NCBI GenBank assembly: GCA_946011705.1
Contig: CAMGCA010000004.1
Span: 1-20,923, forward strand
From: an uncultured Clostridia bacterium
GTDB taxonomy: Bacteria; Bacillota; Clostridia; Oscillospirales; Oscillospiraceae
Direction: 5' to 3'
DNA: 20,923 nucleotides
Shown: piece after piece, positions 8,572 to 14,900 of the stretch
How the letters are laid out: each line of letters starts with the position of its first letter
Position numbering within the stretch: position 1 is the first letter of the stretch
Position numbers and translations under genes: made by a program
The notes under the pieces: model-generated
What the model was told of the DNA's origin: nothing
The model's input: only the letters and a program-made list of their open reading frames with translations
The model's database searches: none

Positions 8572-8600
8572 TTGCAGAAGAGCCTAAAGTGTGATATAAT
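8572..8600 (+). promoter_or_regulatory. Promoter of the antitoxin-Fic operon
   Basis: -35 TTGCAG (8572-8577), a 17-base spacer and a perfect -10 TATAAT (8595-8600) lie 28 bases before the VbhA ATG. The spacer contains CTAAAGTGT (8584-8592) and TTGCATCCAAA lies just upstream (8556-8566). Both resemble parts of the repeat family found after the Fic gene, so they may be an operator. Confidence 0.75.
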
Positions 8601-8628
8601 AAACAAAAAGGATGAGGGGGTGTGCGTC

Positions 8629-8814
8629 ATGCGTGACGTTGAAACAATTGTACGGGAAGTTGACAGCTCCATGACAATGGAAGGTATGCCGCTGTACTCC
8701 GAAGATAAAGACAGAATCCGGAAATACCTGTTAAATCCCGGCAGTTTGGAGAAGATCGTGAGTTCCCTAGTTGAAAAGCATATGGTTCCGGTTCATCAGA
8801 GGAAAACGGTATGA
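8629..8814 (+). CDS. VbhA-like antitoxin (Fic inhibitor)
   Basis: A 61-residue helical protein directly before fic. It carries the class I Fic-inhibition motif [S/T]xxxE[G/N]: Ser14-M-T-M-Glu18-Gly19, followed by MPLYSEDKDRIRKYL, the typical VbhA layout. In the VbhA/VbhT family the motif Glu enters the Fic active site and blocks productive ATP binding. ATG 8629 follows GAGGGGG; a GTG at 8620 would add three residues. Its stop TGA overlaps the Fic start (ATGA at 8811-8814), so translation is coupled and the antitoxin is made first. Confidence 0.9.
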   Translation: MRDVETIVREVDSSMTMEGMPLYSEDKDRIRKYLLNPGSLEKIVSSLVEKHMVPVHQRKTV

Positions 8815-9494
8815 TGCGGGATTACAGCTACGCTTACGAGTGGGATCAGGAGTATTGCTATCCAAATTCCAATGTGCTCATCAACAAACTGAATATTCAG
8901 GATGCGGATGCGCTTCACACAGCGGAGCGGGAAATTACTTCCCTTCGGCTGGCGGCAGCCAAAATGCAGCCGGTCAAAGGCAAATTTGATCTGCGGCATT
9001 TGCAAAAGATCCATGCGTATTTGTTTGGAGATATTTACGATTGGGCAGGGAAGCTGCGTCATGTGAATATCGCGAAGGGCAATCAGTTCTGTCTGGCGAT
9101 GAATCTGGAAACCTATGGAGGCAACCTGTTCCGAAAGCTGGAGCAGGAGCGTTATCTGATTGGTTCAACGCAATTCGTTCCTCACAGATTGGCTTATTAT
9201 TTCAGCGAGATCAATGTGCTGCGTCCCTTTCGAGAAGGTAACGGCAGAACCCGGCGGTTGTTTATTGAGTATCTCGCGTCTGTGGCCGGATTTCGTGTGG
9301 ATTTTTCACAGGTCAGCACAGAAGAAATGATGATTGCCAGTGCGGATTCCTTTGCCTGTGATTACGAAAGCATCAACCGGATGTTTGAGCGAATAACGAC
9401 ACAGATTCAGGAAGAAGAACAGAAAGAGAATATTCGATTGTTTTTTGGAAACAAGGGGAAGCCGCTTGCATGGCTGCGGGAAGCAAACCTGTGA
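8811..9494 (+). CDS. fic: Fic-domain protein with catalytic His replaced by Arg
   Basis: A 227-residue Fic protein. Fic enzymes transfer AMP to hydroxyl side chains of target proteins. KFDLRHLQKIHAYLFGDIYD then WAGKLR (residues 58-83) is the standard Fic entry helix, and HVNIAKGNQF (84-93) is the flap that docks the target. The active-site loop reads NVLRPFREGNGRTRR (residues 135-149): Phe140, Glu142, Gly143, Asn144, Gly145 and Arg146 are kept, but the catalytic His is Arg138 (codon CGT, 9222-9224). One A-to-G transition from CAT would produce this. Loss of this His abolishes AMPylation in studied Fic proteins, so this copy is probably inactive or altered, or carries a sequence error. The start is the first of two ATGs after AGAGGAAAA; ATG 8814 is equally possible. 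Confidence 0.93.
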   Translation: MMRDYSYAYEWDQEYCYPNSNVLINKLNIQDADALHTAEREITSLRLAAAKMQPVKGKFDLRHLQKIHAYLFGDIYDWAGKLRHVNIAKGNQFCLAMNLETYGGNLFRKLEQERYLIGSTQFVPHRLAYYFSEINVLRPFREGNGRTRRLFIEYLASVAGFRVDFSQVSTEEMMIASADSFACDYESINRMFERITTQIQEEEQKENIRLFFGNKGKPLAWLREANL

Positions 9495-9593
9495 CATGTC
9501 GAAACTTGCGAAGGGTTTTCTTGCTTTTTTCTGTTTTTTGAACCATAAAACAGCTCGAAGAATGCGCATCTAAAGTGTTGTAAAGACACAAAC

Positions 9594-9621
9594 AAAAGGA
9601 CATCCACTAGGATGTCCTTTT
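9594..9621 (+). terminator. Terminator downstream of fic
   Basis: AAAAGGACATCC, loop ACTA, GGATGTCCTTTT is a 12-bp perfect stem ending in a T-rich tail (TTTTTGTTT). It is the first strong terminator after the Fic stop at 9494. Its A-rich/T-rich ends let it work on both strands. Confidence 0.75.
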
Positions 9622-9637
9622 TGTTTGGAGAAATCGA

Positions 9638-9759
9638 ACCGACCAGATTTGAAAGATCAAATGCAGATGTCCGGTGGACATCTGCTCGAACCCGGCTGGA
9701 CGGGTTCGACACCATGATTTTCTTCCCTTTGGGAAGAAAATGTAACAAATCTGGCCGGT
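9638..9759. ncRNA. Candidate structured RNA: four-way junction (cloverleaf)
   Basis: An outer stem pairs 9638-9651 (ACCG-A-CCAGATTTG) with 9746-9759 (CAAATCTGG-C-CGGT): 13 pairs and one A-C mismatch. Inside are three consecutive perfect hairpins: 9663-9685 (GCAGATGTCC/GGACATCTGC, loop GGT), 9686-9709 (TCGAACCCG/CGGGTTCGA, loop GCTGGA) and 9717-9741 (ATTTTCTTCCC/GGGAAGAAAAT, loop TTT). The first two abut with no spacer. Nearly every base is paired, which is far from random. It is not a tRNA: no acceptor stem with CCA end and no anticodon arm can be drawn, although the middle arm recalls a T arm. The strand is undecided because all stems are symmetric. I do not recognise the RNA family; it could also be a folded DNA site. 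Confidence 0.5.
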
Positions 9760-9812
9760 ATCCGGATGCTTTGGACGCTGCATCTAAAGTGTTGCGAAGA
9801 CACATATTTACC

Positions 9813-9856
9813 CAACACTTTAGATGCAACTTGAAATAAGTTGCATCTAAAGTGTT
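9813..9856 (+). terminator. Terminator built from repeats R3 and R4, with competing pairing to R2
   Basis: AACACTTTAGATGCAAC (9814-9830), loop TTGAAATAA, GTTGCATCTAAAGTGTT (9840-9856) is a 17-bp perfect stem running into TTTTTT, a textbook intrinsic terminator. R2 (GCATCTAAAGTGTTG, 9780-9794) can pair with the same R3 arm (9813-9827), giving an alternative 15-bp hairpin without a T-tract. That is the architecture of an attenuator, but no gene follows within about 500 bases except a 41-codon reading frame. Confidence 0.7.
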
Positions 9857-10007
9857 TTTTGATGGTAATTATTTAAAATATACTGTATAATTGTTTGATT
9901 CTCTTTGGTAAAATGTTAACACGTTTTTTAGCCATTCCATAGATGCAAACACCCTTTGATACGCTTGTTGAACAGGCTCAGCCAGATAAGGCGGAGATAT
10001 TCGCAGC

Positions 10008-10054
10008 GCCCTTTTTGTTTTCGGACAGAATTTCAAAAAGGGCACAGCTTTTTT
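10008..10054 (+). terminator. Terminator-like hairpin 1 of three
   Basis: GCCCTTTTTG (10008-10017) pairs with CAAAAAGGGC (10034-10043), followed by ACAGCTTTTTT. The 16-base loop is long for a classic terminator. The segment 9857-10007 before it shows no gene; it is AT-rich and holds one partial copy of the GCATCTA repeat. Confidence 0.5.
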
Positions 10055-10087
10055 AGAGAGTTTTCAGAAAATTATCATATGTGAATC

Positions 10088-10140
10088 AGCCGGTTTTTTG
10101 TGGCGCAGCAGCGCCATAAGAATCCCGGCTTTTTCTTTTT
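10088..10140 (+). terminator. Terminator-like hairpin 2 of three
   Basis: The outer stem AGCCGG (10088-10093) pairs with CCGGCT (10125-10130) around an inner TGGCGC-AGCA-GCGCCA hairpin (10101-10116). A TTTTTCTTTTT tract follows. Confidence 0.6.
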
Positions 10141-10174
10141 CAAAAAGGGCGCTGGCTTCCAGTTCCCGATTCGC

Positions 10175-10208
10175 AGCCGTTCTCCTGTTTTGGGAGGACG
10201 GCTTTTTT
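10175..10208 (+). terminator. Terminator-like hairpin 3 of three
   Basis: AGCCGTTCTCC (10175-10185) pairs with GGAGGACGGCT (10193-10203) with one wobble, running into TTTTTT. This is the best-formed of the three. CAAAAAGGGCGC-type words recur at 10034, 10141 and 10236, suggesting that parts of this block arose by duplication. No gene is seen in 10209-10340. Confidence 0.65.
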
Positions 10209-10355
10209 GTTTTCTTAGCATACTATCCCGTGCCTGAAAAAGGGCGCCGGACTTTTTTCAAATCCTTGTTCCCGGAGATTCTACCAAAGGTACAGTCCAA
10301 TAAACCGGGAATGAATCAAACAAATGTTAGCAAACCTTGAAGGGAGGTGATGTCC

Positions 10356-10481
10356 ATGAAAAATCGACGTAATTGTAAGGATAGTTGTTCCAAAGACAGG
10401 ATTGGGCCTTGTGGTTTAGGCCAAAAAACACTACATAATTTCCATTATGTTGTATATCAGCTCCAACTGAGTTCCAGCTGA
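10356..10481 (+). CDS. Possible 41-residue peptide or truncated gene start
   Basis: AGGGAGGTGAT (10341-10351), a near-perfect match to the anti-Shine-Dalgarno sequence, stands five bases before ATG 10356. The product begins MKNRRNCKDSCSKDRIGPCG (three Cys, five Arg/Lys among the first nineteen) and ends at TGA 10481. From codon 19 on the frame runs into the left inverted repeat of the 351-bp element (10411), so the natural gene may have been cut by that insertion and only the first 18 codons may be original. No family is recognised. The ribosome binding site is the main reason to list it. Confidence 0.35.
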   Translation: MKNRRNCKDSCSKDRIGPCGLGQKTLHNFHYVVYQLQLSSS

Positions 10482-10502
10482 ACTAAAACGGCCCTCTATT
10501 TT

Positions 10503-10569
10503 GGGCGCACGAAAGCACACCCTCATACACGTTTTTCAAAAATGAATTTGAGGGTGATTCGTGCGGCCC
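10503..10569. repeat. Long interrupted hairpin inside the 351-bp element
   Basis: GGGC-GCACGAA (10503-10513) pairs with TTCGTGC-G-GCCC (10558-10568, one bulge). CACCCTCA (10518-10525) pairs with TGAGGGTG (10549-10556). The apical loop is A/T-rich. Roughly 19 pairs extend over 67 bases. Confidence 0.6.
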
Positions 10570-10718
10570 GCCTTTGTGCTGCTGCTTTAACTTCTATTTT
10601 TCTTTTACTTTACGTACTTTTCCTGCTCCTTTTATTGACTTTTTCGTGTCCTTGTGCTACGTTTACTTTGTATGAAATCTGGATATGCATTTTTTTCCGG
10701 AATCTGCCGGAAACGTTT

Positions 10719-10750
10719 CACTACATAATGGAAATTATGTGGTGTTTTTT
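10719..10750 (+). terminator. Right-end terminator of the 351-bp element
   Basis: CACTACATAAT, loop GGAA, ATTATGTGGTG, TTTTTT: an 11-bp stem with one wobble and a six-T tail. It would stop plus-strand transcription about 200 bases before the pilus operon, insulating the operon from upstream reading. The left repeat mirrors it on the minus strand. Confidence 0.75.
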
Positions 10751-10761
10751 ACCTAAACCAC

Positions 10762-10950
10762 GCGGAACAATCGTTCGGCTTTCCGCCGGTGTAATGTGTT
10801 GCACTGACTGCCGCGTTCATGCAGCTGAAACACAGCACAGTGTCAGAGAGATTGCCGCCGTGCTGTGAAGTAAGGATCTGGAGCAGGGAAAAATACCCGC
10901 TGCCCCTCGTTTGCTTTTTGTGTCGTGTGGCACAGATTTGGAGGTACTTG
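10762..10950 (+). promoter_or_regulatory. Leader region of the pilus operon
   Basis: This 189-base spacer must hold the operon promoter or leader, because a terminator ends just before it. I see no convincing -35/-10 pair. It holds short stems: GCGGAA/TTCCGC (10762-10786), CACAGCAC/GTGCTGTG (10831-10838 with 10860-10867), and GGG-AAAAATA-CCC near 10886-10898. They could be a regulatory leader; I do not recognise a riboswitch. Confidence 0.35.
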
Positions 10951-11316
10951 ATGACGGATAAAGAGTTGCGGCGTTTGAGCCGGAGCGAGCTGCTGGAAAT
11001 GCTCATTGCGCAGACAGAGGAAAATGACCGGCTGAAAATCAGGTTAGAGCAGGCGGAAGCACAGCTCCGGGATCGCAGGATTGCGATTGACAAGGCCGGT
11101 TCCATAGCCGAAGCCGCTTTGGCCCTCAATGGCGTATTTCAGGCAGCAGAGGCCGCGGCGCAGCAGTATCTGGAGAATATCCAGCGGATAAGCGGCCAAC
11201 AGGATGCAATCTGCGGTGAAATAAAGGAACAGGCTGCTGTCAGAACGTCCGCACCACAGGAAGATACCGTTGGAAATGATCTGATCAGCTGGAGGGGTTG
11301 GATAGATGAAGCATAA
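10951..11316 (+). CDS. Small coiled-coil protein at the head of the pilus operon
   Basis: A 121-residue soluble protein beginning MTDKELRRLSRSELLEMLIA. Residues about 20-50 (EENDRLKIRLEQAEAQLRDR) have strong heptad character, with an alanine-rich helix at 55-85. There is no signal peptide or membrane segment. GGAGG-type sequence (TTGGAGG, 10938-10944) precedes ATG 10951; upstream in-frame codons belong to the leader. It overlaps the signal peptidase gene by 11 bases, so it is part of the operon. To my recollection similar small proteins sit beside signal peptidase and pilin genes in gut Clostridia. The role is unknown; a cytoplasmic accessory of secretion or assembly is a guess. Confidence 0.8.
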   Translation: MTDKELRRLSRSELLEMLIAQTEENDRLKIRLEQAEAQLRDRRIAIDKAGSIAEAALALNGVFQAAEAAAQQYLENIQRISGQQDAICGEIKEQAAVRTSAPQEDTVGNDLISWRGWIDEA

Positions 11317-11896
11317 AGAGAATCCTCCCCGAGAGCTTCCGACTCTGGAACAGCTCGCCGCGGAGCTTGAAAGAGAACAATATAAGAGACGATATAACCG
11401 GGTTCTGAGAAGCACTGTCTACACCCTGATCGTTGTGGCTGCGGTGGCTGTACTTGTGGCCACCATCTGGATGCCGGTGCTGCAAATTTACGGAGCCTCC
11501 ATGGCCCCAACGCTGGACGAGGGGGATATTGTGATCTCCGTCAAAGGATCGGATTTTGCGCCTGGCGATCTGGTGGCCTTCTACCTGGGCAACAAGATTT
11601 TGGTCAAACGCTGTATCGCCGGTCCCGGCCAGTGGGTGGATATCGACGAGGAAGGAAACGTCTATGTGGACGGTAAGCTGCTGGACGAACCATACCTGAC
11701 AGAAAAAGCCCTTGGAGACTGTGACATTGCATTACCCTACCAGGTGCCGGATAACCGGTACTTTTGCATGGGCGACCACCGCTCTACTTCGGTGGATTCC
11801 CGCAGCGCCACAGTTGGCGGTGTCTCTGATGAACAGATTGTTGGAAAAATTGTCTTCCGGGTCTGGCCTCTGCCGGACTTCGGAACATTGAGATAG
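11306..11896 (+). CDS. lepB: Signal peptidase I (pilus-associated, SipA/LepB type)
   Basis: A 196-residue membrane serine protease. A cytoplasmic N-tail is followed by one helix (about 37-57), then box B YGASMAPTLDEGDIV with the nucleophile Ser65, box D KILVKRCIAGPG with the general base Lys101, and box E FCMGDHRSTSVDSR. It cleaves signal peptides outside the membrane. GGAGGGG (11291-11297) precedes the ATG by eight bases. Dedicated signal peptidases within pilus loci (for example SipA of streptococci) are needed for pilus assembly, and this gene sits directly before the surface-protein genes. The basic, Glu-rich N-tail before the helix is about 35 residues. Confidence 0.95.
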   Translation: MKHKENPPRELPTLEQLAAELEREQYKRRYNRVLRSTVYTLIVVAAVAVLVATIWMPVLQIYGASMAPTLDEGDIVISVKGSDFAPGDLVAFYLGNKILVKRCIAGPGQWVDIDEEGNVYVDGKLLDEPYLTEKALGDCDIALPYQVPDNRYFCMGDHRSTSVDSRSATVGGVSDEQIVGKIVFRVWPLPDFGTLR

Positions 11897-11915
11897 GAAG
11901 GATGGTGACTGGTAT

Positions 11916-14900
11916 ATGAAGCAAGAAGCTCTACAGGGCGCAGAAAAATATACGAAGGCACGTCAAAGGAAAAAACGCTGGTACCGGGTTGTAACCGGTC
12001 TCGCCTGCGTGGTGGTGTTCTGCACGGTCTACGCATTGATTCTTCCCGCCATTACCCTGGAAAACGGAGCATGTGAGATTCCGGAACACACCCATTCGGA
12101 GGCTTGTTACACGCAAGTAACCTCTGTCACCCGAACCAAACTGGCGTGTACCCTCAATCTCCATCATCATGACGAAATCTGCTATGACAGCGAAGGAAAC
12201 CTGACGTGCGGGTATGCGGACTTTGTTGTTCACCAGCATGATTTGGCCTGCTATGACGAAAACGGGAATCTGCGGTGCCCGCTGAAGGAGATTGAGGTTC
12301 ACGAGCATACCGACAGCTGCTATGCGCAGACGAAAACCGCCGAGGAGGAAGATACGGATGAATGCTACACTGTGGAGCGCGGCGAACTGATCTGTACGGA
12401 GCATGTGCATACGGATGACTGCTATACGGAAGTCTCTGCCTTCGTCTGTACGGAAGACCACGTGCATACCGAAAGCTGCTATGAGACAACGCGGGAACTG
12501 ACCTGCGGCTACACAGAGGAGCCTGCACACCAGCACACCGACCAGTGCTACGAGCAGATAAAGAAACTGACCTGCGACCTTTCTGACGAACCGGTGCTGA
12601 TCTGTGAGAAACCGGAGGTCATTCTTCACACCCATCAGCCCTATGTATCTGAGGAGGATCCGGGCTGCTATGACGAGGACGGCAATCTGGTCTGCGGGGA
12701 GATCGAGGTTTTGGAGCATCAGCACACGGATGCCTGCTTCGAGACGGTGGAGGAGCCCCTGGATACCGAGGCTCTGACCTGTACGCTTCCCGAGGACGAA
12801 AACCACACCCATGGTCCCCTTTGCCATGGAACCTGGGAGCTGACCTGCGGCCTGGACGAACACCAGCACAGCGAAGCCTGTACGCCAACGGAACCGGTCT
12901 ATATCTGCGGCAAGGAAGCCCATACCCACAGCCAGACCTGCTATGACGAAGCAGGTGCGCTGACCTGTGGCCTGGAAGAGCATACCCACACACTGTCCTG
13001 CTATTCCGATCCGGAAGCGGATGTGGAGACCCGGGAGCAGTGGGAGCAGACCTTTGCGGATGTTACCCTCACCGGCGATTGGCGGCAGGATGTGATCGCC
13101 ATTGCCGAGACCCAGCTGGGCTATGCGGAGAGCACCCGGAATTACGCGGTCTGGGAGGACGGGACTACCCACGGGTACACCCGCTACGGCGACTGGTACG
13201 GCAGTCCCTATGGGGACTGGTGCGCCATGTTCGCGTCCTTCTGCATCCACTATGCCGGTGTGGAGGATATGCCCCTGAACTGGGGCTGCCGGACCTGGAT
13301 TGCGGATCTGGAGCCTTTTGACCGCTATCGGCCTGCCCAGGGGGAGGAGCCTTATTCGCCCGAGGTGGGAGACCTGATCTTCTACGACTGGGAGGGAGAC
13401 GGCCTTTCTGACCATGTGGGTCTTGTGGCGGAGCGGATTCCCGAAACGGCGGACGCGCCTGCGCGTCTGGCGGCAATTGAGGGAAATTCCGCCCGCACGG
13501 TGCAGTCTGTGACCTACGATCTGGATGACCCCGTGATTCTGGGCTACGGCCTGCTGCCGGAGCAGGAATTCTTCTGCGGCAAAACCGGCCATGTCCACAC
13601 CGCCCGGTGCGGCAGCGGCTGCCCGCTGGAAGAGCATATCCACACGGAGCAGTGCGAACTTCCCGCGGAGGAAGAAGTGCTGACGAACCTGACCTTTGAG
13701 GGCGCGGATTATACCGTCCTGGTTCAGTATGGGCCGGACGCGGCGCTGCCCGAGGGCGTGAAGCTGGAGGTATCGGAGATTCCCGGGGATTCCGAGGAAT
13801 ATCAGGATTACCTGAGCCAGACTTCCACCGCCATGGAGAAGGCAGGACAGACGGACACGGTGGTATTCGCCCGGTTCTTTGACATCCGGTTTACGCTGGA
13901 CGGGCAGACATTGGAGCCTGCGGCGCCGGTTTCTGTCACCATCACCTATGCCGAACCGGTGGAGACATCTGAGGATGCCAGCTGCCAGGCCATCCACTTT
14001 GGACAGGAGGGCACGGAAATTCTGGACGTGACCACCGAACAGCGGGAGGACGGCTCCACCAGCTTCACCCACACCCAGAACGGCTTCTCCGTGGTGGGTG
14101 ATGTGGTGACGCGATTGGTGGCTCTAAATCCAGCGGACAATGGCCCGGATCGGCTCCCGGTGGATTACTACGTCTGCATTGACGGAGTATGGACCTGTGT
14201 CGGCTCTACCAAAACCGGGTGGTATTATACCAGAAATTGGGACGGAAAAGAAGCTTTTACTGATTACAACCGGGACTACATTACCGTGGAACAGGCGGTC
14301 TCCGTTCTGAAAGATTATGGCTTTACAGGAACGGAGGACTATCCCTCCCGGATCACCGCCTATCAGCAGAAATCAGGTAATACCAATATTTATTCAGACA
14401 CGAATACCGTCACAGTCCCTAGAGATTCAGAGAACGGGACGAAAATCCTTCCCCTTTCCAGAAACACAGACCACGCCGGCTACAACCTCTATTATCTGCC
14501 GAATAACACGGAGCAGATCAAAGGCGTTGCCTCACCGGAGAGTCTGAATAAGGCGGCCAACGGGTTTTACACCGTCAAGGTATTTGATGCGCTTGGTGTG
14601 GAACTGAAATCCGAAGTGGTGCGCACCGGCGAAAGCTTCATCTATGACGCATCCGCATCGGATGTCACCAGCTGGCTCGTGGCCCGGGACGGCGGTACGG
14701 TGGAAATTGTAAGCGACAGTCAGATTGAGGTCACCAATATAACGACCCCGGTTACCATTTCTCCCAATCCCAATCCCGGCGTCGATGCGGGAAGCCACAG
14801 CGTGACCTTCAAGGTCATGATCGACGGGGAATGGAAAACGGTCGGCTCTCTGCCTTACTACTATTCCGGAGATGTGGGCGGCTCCAATCGTGCCTATATC

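Larger units (their letters stand above)
9566..9856. repeat. GCATCTAAAGTGTT repeat family (four copies)
   Basis: The copies are R1 9566-9590, R2 9780-9804, R3 (inverted) 9813-9830 and R4 9840-9856. R1 and R2 are direct repeats of 25 bases (GCATCTAAAGTGTTG, two variable bases, AAGACACA) flanking a 189-bp segment that holds a terminator and a cloverleaf element. R3 and R4 share GTTGCATCTAAAGTGTT. A further partial copy (TAGATGCAA) lies at 9940-9948. Spacing and copy orientation are irregular, so this is not a CRISPR array. Confidence 0.8.
10411..10761. mobile_element. 351-bp element with 43-bp imperfect inverted repeats (MITE-like)
   Basis: The left end 10411-10453 starts GTGGTTTAGGCCAAAAAACA; the right end 10719-10761, read in reverse complement, starts GTGGTTTAGGTAAAAAACAC. 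The two align over 43 positions with one gap and about three mismatches. Each end contains ACATAAT-TTCC-ATTATGT with a T-run, a terminator directed outward. Inside is a long hairpin (10503-10569) and no convincing gene. No target-site duplication is obvious (flanks GGCCTT and CGCGGA). A non-autonomous transposable element is my reading; a pair of related terminators on opposite strands is the alternative. Confidence 0.45.

Noticed and set aside
9626..9720. tRNA gene, because of TCGAACC and GGTTCGA motifs
   Set aside because: No acceptor stem, no anticodon arm and no CCA end on either strand. The motif lies in one arm of a different four-way junction.
9612..9839. 75-codon plus-strand frame over the cloverleaf
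   Set aside because: It spans the stems and repeats with no ribosome binding site. The DNA is better explained by base pairing.
9566..9856. CRISPR array
   Set aside because: Only four copies, mixed orientation, unequal spacing and no cas genes.
10542..10868. Hydrophobic 108-codon plus-strand frame
   Set aside because: No ribosome binding site, it lies across the 351-bp element including its right terminator, and the hydrophobic text comes from T-rich DNA.
10762..10950. c-di-GMP or other known riboswitch upstream of the pilus operon
   Set aside because: Short stems exist, but I could not match the conserved core of any riboswitch class I know.
11931..14072. 713-codon open frame on the minus strand under the giant surface protein
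   Set aside because: It is antisense to a gene with clear domains, its text is low in family character, and the frame is open only because of the codon bias of the plus-strand gene.
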